Shown one piece after another: positions 37,436 to 46,057 of a stretch of 64,000 nt of DNA. The notes under the pieces are model-generated. The model did not search any database and had not been told where the DNA came from. It saw only the letters and a program-made list of their open reading frames with translations. Source of the DNA: GCA-2698665 sp038101125 (GTDB taxonomy: Bacteria > Pseudomonadota > Gammaproteobacteria > GCA-002705445 > GCA-002716945); contig JAYNVZ010000001.1 in the NCBI GenBank assembly GCA_038101125.1, positions 7,397-71,396 of the forward strand, given 5' to 3'. A program made the position numbers and the translations under genes. Positions within the stretch are counted from its first letter, which is position 1. Each line of letters begins with the position of its first letter.

Positions 37436-37792
37436 CTAGTCTCTATGTCTTTGAGCTGCAGCCATAGCTGTTTCACTGCCGTATTTCTCATTGATTTTTT
37501 CTACTGTTTCAAAATGATCAGCTCGTCTATGAGTTAAGCAGTTTCCTTTTTTATCAACGCCCCATAGAGCATATGCTATAAAAGGTTTCAGATGGTCAGG
37601 TGTTTGGTCAAAATGTGGGATACCAAATCTTATTAAAAGATTATTACGGTCAGCACCACTTGCTTTTTGCTCAGCAATAATTCGTTGAACTTCAACCTGA
37701 AGATCCTTCACGTCGTCGCCATTCCACGAACCAACCACTGTTCCATCGGGCAATATAATATCGTCACCATTAGGTATTGGATGTTCTGCCAT
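37436..37792 (-). CDS. Conserved-looking small soluble protein of unknown function
   Basis: I do not recognise this 118-residue protein. It is acidic and His/Arg-rich, with no signal peptide, membrane segment or cysteine pair (a single Cys in KGNCLTHRRADH). The N-terminus PNGDDIILPDGTVVGSW looks like short beta strands and the remainder looks helical. Evidence that it is real and well expressed: a near-perfect Shine-Dalgarno AAGGAGGAG (37798-37806) 5 bases from the ATG, its own TATAAT-like -10 at 37824-37829, a strong hairpin at its end, and G+C of about 41 percent by my count, above its neighbours. The codon choice resembles highly expressed genes. Confidence 0.8.
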   Translation of the reverse strand: MAEHPIPNGDDIILPDGTVVGSWNGDDVKDLQVEVQRIIAEQKASGADRNNLLIRFGIPHFDQTPDHLKPFIAYALWGVDKKGNCLTHRRADHFETVEKINEKYGSETAMAAAQRHRD

Positions 37793-37884
37793 GATTACTC
37801 CTCCTTATTTGTCGTTCTTGTTTATTATAGTGAAAATATACTCAAAAATATATAATCCGCTAAAGAGAAATTTGACTTTATAGC

Positions 37885-38232
37885 TCAATTACAAGGAAAT
37901 TCAGATATATAAGCATTTCTAAGAGCTAAACCAAGCAAAGGAGCATCACCATACCTCGAATAGAATGAAATATTTTCTTCAATCTCTATGTCTATCAAAC
38001 TCCTAATTTTAGCAGCTGACAATATTAGATCATTTGGTTTGCAGAAAAAATCTAAGGAATGCTTAGTAAATGTGTATTCTTGTGCCCAATCTAGACCACC
38101 CTCTAGACCATAAATATATTGGTCATACATCTCAGGTGTTGCTCTATCTAAGTAATCATCGACTGTAGGGGCAGAACTATGACTTACTATGCTATATGAC
38201 ATTGCAAGAAAGAATATTACAAACTTATGCAT
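37885..38232 (-). CDS. Secreted Rap1a/Tai-like small protein
   Basis: 115 residues with a short N-terminal hydrophobic segment ending near SHSSA, probably a signal peptide. The mature part resembles the Rap1a/Tai family: YIYGLEGGLDWA, FFCKPND, a helical segment and a terminal SEFPCN. The last two cysteines (in FFCKP and FPCN) match a conserved disulfide. Family members include immunity proteins of type VI secretion amidase effectors, but many are stand-alone and no effector gene is nearby. The start shares one base with the argH stop (TAATG), so it is translated after argH. Confidence 0.65.
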   Translation of the reverse strand: MHKFVIFFLAMSYSIVSHSSAPTVDDYLDRATPEMYDQYIYGLEGGLDWAQEYTFTKHSLDFFCKPNDLILSAAKIRSLIDIEIEENISFYSRYGDAPLLGLALRNAYISEFPCN

Positions 38233-39636
38233 TACTTGAAACCGAATTTTTTAAGACGCTTTAAAATAGCTGTTGATTCCCTTTTTACAGATTTCGGGGC
38301 TGTTTCACCAACTCCGTTTCTAGACTTAACTGATGTTATAGGATCAAGGACTTTATGTATATCAGGCTCTATTAAGTCTGAAAAGTTTCTTAAATCCTCT
38401 ATTGAAAGATCTTTCAGCTGGATAGATTTCTTCTCACAAAACTTAACAATGTCTCCTACAACATGATGTGATGTTCTAAAAGGCATGCCTTTTTTTGATA
38501 AGTATTCTGCTAAATCTGTAGCAGTAGAAAAGGAGCTTGATGCTATTGAAGCTGCATTGTTTTTATTAAGTGACATCGTCGATAACATTCTTGGCATTAA
38601 GCTCAAACAACTCATTGTGGTGTCAATTGATTCAAACAATATACTTTTATCTTCCTGCATATCTCTGTTATAAGTTAAAGGGAGGCCTTTCATTAGTGTT
38701 AGAACGCCAACAAGACTGCCGTATACACCACCTGTCTTGCCTCTAATTAGTTCAGGCACATCGGGGTTTTTCTTTTGCGGCATTATAGATGACCCTGTAC
38801 AAAAACCTTCATCTAATTCTACTAAACTAAATTGTGGGTTCATCCACAATACTAACTCTTCACATATTCTTGATAAATGCATCATGATCATGGAGTTTGC
38901 ATAAGCAAAGTCGCATACAAAATCTCTATCACTAACTGCATCCATAGAATTCTTACTTATTGATTTAAAACCTAGCGCTGTCGCAACCATGGTTCTGTTN
39001 NNNNNNNNNGTTTAGCTTCAGAGATGTCCCAGAAAGAGCTGCAGAACCTAATGGCATAATGTTGATGGATTCTCTATTATTTATTAACCGAATTTCATCT
39101 CTATGAATCATTTCGCACCACGCAAGCAAATGATGGCCAAATGTGACAGGCTGGGCCACCTGCATATGTGTGAATCCTGGAAACAATGAATCAGAGTGTT
39201 TGATAGCAACGTTAGCTAGAACAAATTGTATATCTCTAAGTTGATCTATATACAGGTCAATAAAATCTCTTAAATATAAGCGCAGGTCTGTTGCAACTAG
39301 GTCATTTCTTGACCTCCCAAGATGAATTTTTTTGCCTACATCGCCAATAATTGATACCAATGCATTTTCAATATTCATGTGTACATCTTCAAAATCAATA
39401 GACCACTCAAGTTTGCCATTTTCAGCTAGTGCGAGGACCTTTTTTAAACCAGCGACGATTTTCTTCTTTTCAGCAGATGTAATATGTTCACAACTCTTAA
39501 GCATGTTCACATGAGCTATTGTTACTTTAATGTCTGAGCTGAATAGTACAATATCTATATTAAGGCTTTGGCTAAATTCAAGAACCTCAGCATCCATTTG
39601 TTTAGTGAATCTACTAGACCAAGTTACATTTTTCAT
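38232..39636 (-). CDS. argH: Argininosuccinate lyase, interrupted by an N gap
   Basis: Splits argininosuccinate into arginine and fumarate. Motifs are SIDFEDVHMNIE, HLGRSRNDLVATD, TLMKGLPLTYNRDMQ and the signature GSSIMPQKKNPD. The N run at 39000-39009 splits the frame after SLKLN. The bases on both sides end and begin with the same three bases (gtt on the plus strand). Collapsing them gives LNRTMVATALGF, which aligns residue for residue with the family. So the gene is intact, about 464 residues. It is divergent from hemC, as in Pseudomonas. Confidence 0.95.
39000..39009. other. Assembly gap (10 N) inside argH
   Basis: The contig ends appear to overlap by three bases (gtt on each side), so the true gap length is probably minus three and no sequence is missing. 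Confidence 0.85.
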
Positions 39637-39707
39637 TATATTTGTTATTTTTTAATTACATTATTTATAAGTAAGTATAGTATAAATAAAAACAAAAAAT
39701 TATAAAT

Positions 39708-40613
39708 ATGAAGAAAATAATTAAACTTGCAACAAGGAATAGCCCATTGGCATTGAAACAGGCGGATCTGGTAAAACAGATTATGTCTAAGAACTGTGAA
39801 ATTAAAATTGTACCGATGACATCATCCGGTGATACAGTTTCGAAGAATGTTTTTAAACAACATGGAGGCAAAGGCTTGTTCCTAAAAGAGTTAGAAGAGT
39901 CATTGTTAAGCAAAAAATGCGACATTGCCGTTCATTCATTAAAGGATGTTCCAGCAACGTTAAACAACAAGTTCAGAATTGTATCAATTTCTGAAAGAGA
40001 AGACAGTGCAGACGCTCTAATCTCAGAAAATTTTAATTGTATAGATGAGTTACCAAAGAATGCGATCATAGGCACATCTAGTCCCAGAAGAATCTCGATG
40101 CTAAAAAAATATTCAAGTAATTTTAAAATTGTTGAAATTAGAGGGAATATTCAGACTAGATTGAAAAAAATGAAAGATCAAAAAATTGATGCAATAATTC
40201 TAGCTGCAGCTGGACTGCATAGAATGGGGCTAAAAGATAGAATCAAACAATACCTCCCTCTAGATGATTTTATACCGTCAGCAGGACAAGGAATACTATG
40301 CATTGAATACTTAGAATCAAATTATGAAATTGAAAGAATATTAACAAAACATACGATTGAAAAAGTACAAATATGTGCTGAGATAGAAAGAAATTTTATA
40401 AAAGCTTTGGATGGTGATTGCATGTCACCGATTGGGGTCCATGCGAAATTTAAGAAAGGTATAATTGAAGTATGTGCGTTTGTATCAGATATTGATGGTA
40501 AAAATAATATTAGAACTAAATATAAGAACACTTCTGACAAAGATGTTAATACCGGAGTAAAACTTGCAGACATCTTTATAAAGCAGGGTGCAAGAAAACT
40601 TTTAAGCAAATAG
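39708..40613 (+). CDS. hemC: Hydroxymethylbilane synthase (porphobilinogen deaminase)
   Basis: Polymerises four porphobilinogens into hydroxymethylbilane. The 301 residues show ATRNSPLALKQA (8-19), VHSLKDVP (75-82), GTSSPRR (122-128) and the dipyrromethane-cofactor cysteine Cys238 in DGDCMSPIG. It leads the operon hemC-hemD-SDR and is divergent from argH over a 71-base AT-rich spacer. Confidence 0.97.
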   Translation: MKKIIKLATRNSPLALKQADLVKQIMSKNCEIKIVPMTSSGDTVSKNVFKQHGGKGLFLKELEESLLSKKCDIAVHSLKDVPATLNNKFRIVSISEREDSADALISENFNCIDELPKNAIIGTSSPRRISMLKKYSSNFKIVEIRGNIQTRLKKMKDQKIDAIILAAAGLHRMGLKDRIKQYLPLDDFIPSAGQGILCIEYLESNYEIERILTKHTIEKVQICAEIERNFIKALDGDCMSPIGVHAKFKKGIIEVCAFVSDIDGKNNIRTKYKNTSDKDVNTGVKLADIFIKQGARKLLSK

Positions 40614-40614
40614 T

Positions 40615-41343
40615 ATGAAAATAACAGTAACCTCAGAATTAACTATATATAATGACTTAGTAAAATTATGCCGTAATAAAAATATATCAATAGAAAAAAA
40701 AATAGCTCTTTCTATAGAAAAACTTTCATTGGAAAATAAAATTTATAAAAACCCTATGGCTGATGTACAGAATATTATATTTCAAAGCAAGAATGCTGTT
40801 AAGTATTCTGTTGATGTGCATGAAGAAATAGCAAAGAATAGCAAAGCAAAGCTCTATTGTTTAGGCAAATATACTAAATTAGAGTTAAGCAGATTATTTA
40901 TTAATGAGATTATCCATCCAAAAGAAAACTACTCCAGCGAAGAATTGATACGCTTAATAAGTAAAGAGAAAAAAGACAACGCGTCATATATAGTAATAAA
41001 AGGCGAAGGTGGTAGGAGTTATATAAGTGAACAGTTACTTAAACTAGGAAGAGTGGTTGATGAACTAAATGTATATAGGAGGAATGAAATAAATGAATTC
41101 ATCAGTGAAGATGATTTATCAGATATAGAAAACAACTATATTTTAGTGTCTAGCAAAACTGCATTAAGAGCTTTTATTAAAATTATAAACAAATCACCAA
41201 CTTACAAAAAAATGATACTAGTGATACCAAACAATCGATTAATTGAAGATATTAAAGATAATCCTTTTGATGATGTAATGATTATTGCAAATAATAATAG
41301 TGCAGAGACATATGTTGAAACAATGCAAAAGCATAATGAATAA
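40615..41343 (+). CDS. hemD: Uroporphyrinogen-III synthase
   Basis: Closes the tetrapyrrole ring with inversion of ring D. HemD is poorly conserved. Supporting signals are the location one base after hemC, the 242-residue length, and local motifs IIFQSKNAV, IVIKGEGGRSYISEQL, VDELNVYRR and LVSSKTALRAF. It is lysine-rich like its neighbours. The end overlaps the SDR gene by 8 bases. Confidence 0.9.
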   Translation: MKITVTSELTIYNDLVKLCRNKNISIEKKIALSIEKLSLENKIYKNPMADVQNIIFQSKNAVKYSVDVHEEIAKNSKAKLYCLGKYTKLELSRLFINEIIHPKENYSSEELIRLISKEKKDNASYIVIKGEGGRSYISEQLLKLGRVVDELNVYRRNEINEFISEDDLSDIENNYILVSSKTALRAFIKIINKSPTYKKMILVIPNNRLIEDIKDNPFDDVMIIANNNSAETYVETMQKHNE

Positions 41344-42199
41344 GAGTAATTTAATATTGGCTGGGAGTGGGTACTTAGGTGAATCAATAATCGCCGAGTA
41401 TAATATTATTAAGAATACATTTAATATTATAGAGCTTTGTAGAAGCATAAAAAATAGAGGGCCAGAGGTAAAAACAATACAAATAGATTTCGACAAGAGC
41501 ACTGATGATATGAGTTATGTAGAACGGTCGGTAATTGTGTACATGGCACCGCCAGATACTTTGAGTTTAAAAGATACGAGGCTAAATAAGTTTTTGAACA
41601 ACATCAGTAATTATAAAGTAAAGAAATTAATTTATATTAGTACAAGTGGTGTCTATGGAAATTGTAATGGAAATATTGTAAATGAAGAAAATAAGATAAA
41701 TCCTTTGACTGATAGAGCGAAGAGAAGAGCGGACGCAGAAATTCAAATTCAAAAATTCTGCATGAGGAAAAATATTAGTGGCATTATTTTTAGAGTACCT
41801 GGGATTTATGGTCGCAACAGGCTACCCGTAAAAAGAATAAAAGAGCGTGACCCACTAATTAATATTGAGGAAAGTCGTACGACTAATTTAATACATGTTA
41901 GTGATTTAACAAGGCTTGTAATCAAGGCATTGAACCTTACAAACAAAAAAACAGAAATAATAAATGTGAGCGATGGAAAGGCAGTAAAAACTACTAGGTA
42001 TTATGAAATTATTTATAAAGCATTAAACATAAAGCTGCCGGAGTATATAAGTTACGAGCAGGCTATAAGCATGTACGATGAGAAAAGAGCGAGCTTTTTG
42101 AAAGAATCTAGAGTTTTAGACGTTACTAAAATGAAACAATTATTTCCAGGTTGTATTAAATATAAAAAACTCGAAGACGGTATAAAAGAAAGCTTATAA
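41336..42199 (+). CDS. NAD(P)-binding epimerase/dehydratase-like protein (YeeZ-type SDR)
   Basis: A 287-residue extended SDR. The start ATG 41336 lies 8 bases inside the hemD end; an upstream start at 41285 would only read hemD in another frame. Cofactor motif AGSGYLG (9-15), then YISTSGVYGN with the catalytic Ser/Tyr region, FRVPGIYG and NLIHVSDL are visible. It resembles the YeeZ group, whose substrate is unknown. In many gammaproteobacteria hemX and hemY follow hemD; here this gene takes their place. Its tail overlaps the convergent ParA-like gene by 6 bases. Confidence 0.82.
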   Translation: MNKSNLILAGSGYLGESIIAEYNIIKNTFNIIELCRSIKNRGPEVKTIQIDFDKSTDDMSYVERSVIVYMAPPDTLSLKDTRLNKFLNNISNYKVKKLIYISTSGVYGNCNGNIVNEENKINPLTDRAKRRADAEIQIQKFCMRKNISGIIFRVPGIYGRNRLPVKRIKERDPLINIEESRTTNLIHVSDLTRLVIKALNLTNKKTEIINVSDGKAVKTTRYYEIIYKALNIKLPEYISYEQAISMYDEKRASFLKESRVLDVTKMKQLFPGCIKYKKLEDGIKESL

Positions 42200-42814
42200 G
42201 CCCAACCATCTTAGCAGAGGTTTCCATTCTTCACGATCTTGCGCGGTGGCAGACTCTCCCATTTCAAAAACACCGAGACCTGTCCTGGCAGATTTAATAT
42301 AATTAGTGTTATCCCTGAAAGCAGTAACATATTTTAGACCTTTTTCTTTTACTAAATAAGTATCCAGCTCTAAGAAGATGTTAGTGTTAGCTCGAGCCCT
42401 GTTTGCAACTAATCCTACTTTAATTTTATTCCTAATCACAGGGCCCATTGAACGAAGAGAAACAAGAAAATCACCAGCCGCCTTCATGTCGATAGGCGAT
42501 GGCATTACTGGAACAACAATCATATCTGCCTTTTTAATGTATGTATCTAGTCTAGACCCATAGATGGCAGCAGGTACATCATATATTACTACAGTATTTT
42601 TATTTTTTTTGAGTGGTTTTTGAAATTTTGTAGATCCTTTAATCTTAGGTTTATTTACAGGTCTTTCTCTTAGCCATTGTGTGCTAGAGCCCTGAGGGTC
42701 CAGGTCAACCAAGTGAGTTTCATATCGTTTCTGTGCACAATAAGCCGCAAGGTTTACAGCTATAGTGGTCTTTCCAGAACCACCTTTAGAATTGATTACC
42801 ATAATAGATTTCAT
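42194..42814 (-). CDS. Orphan ParA/MinD-family ATPase
   Basis: A 206-residue deviant Walker ATPase: KGGSGKTT (10-17), the switch I-like DLDPQGSS and YDVPA in place of the usual DxPP. It is shorter than Soj-type ParA, has no N-terminal DNA-binding extension and has no ParB beside it. Such small ParAs position other cargoes (plasmids, chemoreceptors, carboxysomes, cell-division factors). Here no cargo gene is adjacent; xthA and gyrB follow on the same strand. The chromosomal parA is a separate gene at 56.0 kb. Confidence 0.85.
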   Translation of the reverse strand: MKSIMVINSKGGSGKTTIAVNLAAYCAQKRYETHLVDLDPQGSSTQWLRERPVNKPKIKGSTKFQKPLKKNKNTVVIYDVPAAIYGSRLDTYIKKADMIVVPVMPSPIDMKAAGDFLVSLRSMGPVIRNKIKVGLVANRARANTNIFLELDTYLVKEKGLKYVTAFRDNTNYIKSARTGLGVFEMGESATAQDREEWKPLLRWLGL

Positions 42815-42872
42815 GGTTTGTCTCCAAGTAATAATTTATGATATCAAAGTGGCTGATAAACTACCATTAATA

Positions 42873-43655
42873 TTACTCCAATATAATCCTAACTGGCGCA
42901 TGGTCTGATGTCCTTGGTTCTACCAAACACCAAGACTTATGACGAGTCTCTTTGTCTATATAATAGCCAGAACATTTTTTCCTAATCTTGTCTGACGCAA
43001 GGATTAGGTCAATTCTATAGCCGATATTACGCTGAAAGGCGCCTGACCTATAATCCCACCATGTAAAAGTCTTAGGTGGAAAATTAAAATCATCAAAAAC
43101 ATCATATAAACCAAGATCTAACAATTTCTGTAGCGCAGACCTTTCTTTATCAGAACAGAGAATTTGGCCAGAGGTTTTTTGGACGTCAAAAACATCATTA
43201 TTAGTTGGCGCAATATTAAAGTCACCAAGAAGAACTACTTTATCATTATGTGAAAGTAATTTTTTTGTAAATGTGTGAAGTTTTTTTAACCATGATAGTT
43301 TGTATGCATACTTATCTGTATCAATATCATGGCCATTTACTACATAAAGGTTAAGTATGGATATTCCATCAATAGTAACAAGCAATGACCGGGCTTCGTT
43401 TTTGTCTGTTTTAACTGGATTTAGCTCAACATTACTTGGCTTGAGTTTAGAAATTATAGCAACACCATTATAAGTTTTTTGACCATGGAAAGTAACTTGA
43501 TACCCGGCATCTACAATAGTATCAATAGGGAAGTTATCGTCAGTTGACTTAGTTTCCTGTAGAACAAGAACGTCAGGGTTAAATTCTTCGAGATACTGAA
43601 GAACGCCATGTATACGAACTTTAATAGAATTAACGTTCCATGTAGAAATTATCAT
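42873..43655 (-). CDS. xthA: Exodeoxyribonuclease III
   Basis: AP endonuclease and 3'-5' exonuclease in base excision repair. The 260 residues contain TWNVNSIKVR (5-14), LQETKS with the metal Glu, LGDFNIAP, the GYRIDLIL segment and the terminal SDHAPV. Length fits XthA (about 260). It is coupled to gyrB by a 4-base overlap. It is one of two ExoIII-family genes in the window; this is the more canonical copy. Confidence 0.93.
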   Translation of the reverse strand: MIISTWNVNSIKVRIHGVLQYLEEFNPDVLVLQETKSTDDNFPIDTIVDAGYQVTFHGQKTYNGVAIISKLKPSNVELNPVKTDKNEARSLLVTIDGISILNLYVVNGHDIDTDKYAYKLSWLKKLHTFTKKLLSHNDKVVLLGDFNIAPTNNDVFDVQKTSGQILCSDKERSALQKLLDLGLYDVFDDFNFPPKTFTWWDYRSGAFQRNIGYRIDLILASDKIRKKCSGYYIDKETRHKSWCLVEPRTSDHAPVRIILE

Positions 43656-46057
43656 ATATCTAAGTTTTTTACAGAAGAGTATTTTTGTTTTATAAACTCA
43701 CGCCTAGGTTCTACATCATCACCCATAAGCTCAACAACTACTTGGTTAAGATCCTCTAATGGCAAAACTTTAAGCAAAGATCTTGATTTAGCATTCATTG
43801 TAGTTTCTTCTAGCTGTGATGGATTCATTTCACCAAGACCCTTGTATCTTTGGAGAGTCATTGACCTCTTACTTAAATCTATTAGAGAATTTAAACAATC
43901 TTTAAATTTGTAAGCAGATGATTCATCATCTGAATCCAAAGAAGTGTATTTAAAACTAGAAGAAGCATATTCTTGTAAGTTTAACTTTACCAGGTCTGAG
44001 TAGGAGTCAGAGCTAAAAAAATGTTTATTTAAAGGATCTAATTGTGTCGAAACACCGTTAATGGTTTTAGTAATATTTATATTATAAGTTTTATCATCCA
44101 CAGGTTCTTTAGACGGTGATAGATCAAATTTAATATTAATTGGTGTATTGGTGTTTAAAAATTTCTTAAACGATGAACACCAAGATTTAATTTTTTTTAA
44201 ATTCTTAAGGTCATCAACAACAAGCATCTCAAAGAAAGCTAAGTTCTCTAGTATTAATTTGTCTCTCCTAGATGAGAACTGGTCAATGACAGAACTCAGG
44301 CTAGAATATGAATTTAGCAATGAATAAAGGACTTCTTTGTTGACTTTGACATCGTCAATAAGCAAAGAAAAGTTAGAAGAAATATCTTCGTTTATGAAAC
44401 TAGACAAAGCTTTGTCATCGACGAGATATTTTTGAGACTTACCTTTTTTCATCTTATACAAAGGTGGCTGAGCAATAAATACATGCCCATGATCTATAAG
44501 CTTCTTCATCTTAGTCTCAAACAATGTTAAAAGTAATGTCCTTATGTGCGCACCATCAACATCAGCATCAGTCATGATGATGATTTTTCCATACCTTAGA
44601 TTTTCTAATTTTAGATCATCACCAAAACCACATCCTAAGGCTGTTATAAGAGTTGTTATTTCAGATGATGATAAGATTTTGTGATCTTGTGCACGTTGAG
44701 TATTTAAGATCTTGCCTTTTAATGGGAGAATAGCTTGAGTTTTACGGTCTCTAGCTTGTTTTGCAGAACCACCAGCAGAATCACCCTCGACTATAAATAG
44801 CTCAGTTTTTGTAGGGTCTTTTTCTTGACAATCAGCCAACTTACCAGGAAGATTTCCTATGCTTAATGGATCTTTTCTTCTAATTAATTCTTTTGCTTTC
44901 CTAGCTTCTTCACGAGCTTTAGCCGCTTGATAAATCTTTGCAAGTATAGATTTTAGCTCTTTAGGGTTCTCCTCGAAAAATTCTGAAAGCTTACTATTAA
45001 GACTAGATTCAACTATGCCTTTTACTTCTGATGAAACCAACTTATCTTTTGTCTGAGATGAAAATTTAGGATCAGACATTTTTACAGAGATGATAGCTGA
45101 GAGACCTTCTCTAGAATCGTCACCTGTTACATCAATCTTGTCTTTTGACCCTGATGATTGTTTTGTAATCAAATTATTAACAGTTTTAGTCAGTGAAGCT
45201 TTAAAACCAGATAAATGAGTACCACCGTCTTTCTGCGGAATATTATTTGTAAAACAGAGAATATCTTCCTGATATGAAGAATTCCATAACATGGCAACCT
45301 CTACGAAAATACTTTTAGATTCAGATTTGAAATATATGATTTCTTCTTGAATGAGGGTTTTTTTCTTTGTTATCTCTTTTATGTATTCTTTTATACCGCC
45401 TTCGTATTTATATTCTTCTTTCACCGACTTTGTCTCGTCTGTAAATCTAATCCTTATTCCACTATTTAAGAAAGCAAGTTCTTTAAACCTTCTCCTGAGG
45501 AGTTCTGTGTTGTATTTCGTTAAGGTGAAATATTTTTTGCTAGGTTTAAATGATATTTTTGTGCCGTTTAGTTCTGTTTTCCCATCTATCTTCAGTGGAG
45601 CAATAGGCTTGCTGTCCTTATATTCTTGCGTGTGTATTGAGCCATTCTTATAAATGGTCAGCTCTAATGTTTCTGATAAAGCATTAACAACAGAAACACC
45701 TACACCATGTAATCCACCTGACACTTTATATGAGTTATCATCAAACTTGCCGCCCGCGTGAAGAACAGTTAGGATCACCTCTGCAGCTGATTTTTTCTCT
45801 CCGGGGTGTTCATCAACTGGTATCCCGCGCCCATTATCTATTACGGTTACAGATTGGTCTTCATGTACGGTCACATCGATAGTATCACAGTGCCCCGCTA
45901 AGGCCTCATCTATAGAGTTGTCCATGACCTCAAAAATCATTTGATGCAGTCCGCTTCCATCGTCTGTGTCACCAATATACATTCCAGGTCTCTTTTGGAC
46001 AGCTTCTAAGCCCTTTAATACCTTAATATTTGATGAATCGTATTTGCTGTTAGCCAC
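43652..46057 (-). CDS. gyrB: DNA gyrase subunit B
   Basis: ATPase subunit of gyrase, which supercoils DNA. The 801 residues show the GHKL ATP site EVMDNSIDEALAG (Asn47), GGLHGVGVSVVNALS, the Toprim motifs EGDSAGGSA and DADVDGAHIRTLLL, and the C-terminal QRYKGLGEMNP. The start is a GTG at 46057 that overlaps the recF stop by 8 bases. Length is near E. coli GyrB (804). Confidence 0.98.
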   Translation of the reverse strand: MANSKYDSSNIKVLKGLEAVQKRPGMYIGDTDDGSGLHQMIFEVMDNSIDEALAGHCDTIDVTVHEDQSVTVIDNGRGIPVDEHPGEKKSAAEVILTVLHAGGKFDDNSYKVSGGLHGVGVSVVNALSETLELTIYKNGSIHTQEYKDSKPIAPLKIDGKTELNGTKISFKPSKKYFTLTKYNTELLRRRFKELAFLNSGIRIRFTDETKSVKEEYKYEGGIKEYIKEITKKKTLIQEEIIYFKSESKSIFVEVAMLWNSSYQEDILCFTNNIPQKDGGTHLSGFKASLTKTVNNLITKQSSGSKDKIDVTGDDSREGLSAIISVKMSDPKFSSQTKDKLVSSEVKGIVESSLNSKLSEFFEENPKELKSILAKIYQAAKAREEARKAKELIRRKDPLSIGNLPGKLADCQEKDPTKTELFIVEGDSAGGSAKQARDRKTQAILPLKGKILNTQRAQDHKILSSSEITTLITALGCGFGDDLKLENLRYGKIIIMTDADVDGAHIRTLLLTLFETKMKKLIDHGHVFIAQPPLYKMKKGKSQKYLVDDKALSSFINEDISSNFSLLIDDVKVNKEVLYSLLNSYSSLSSVIDQFSSRRDKLILENLAFFEMLVVDDLKNLKKIKSWCSSFKKFLNTNTPINIKFDLSPSKEPVDDKTYNINITKTINGVSTQLDPLNKHFFSSDSYSDLVKLNLQEYASSSFKYTSLDSDDESSAYKFKDCLNSLIDLSKRSMTLQRYKGLGEMNPSQLEETTMNAKSRSLLKVLPLEDLNQVVVELMGDDVEPRREFIKQKYSSVKNLDI

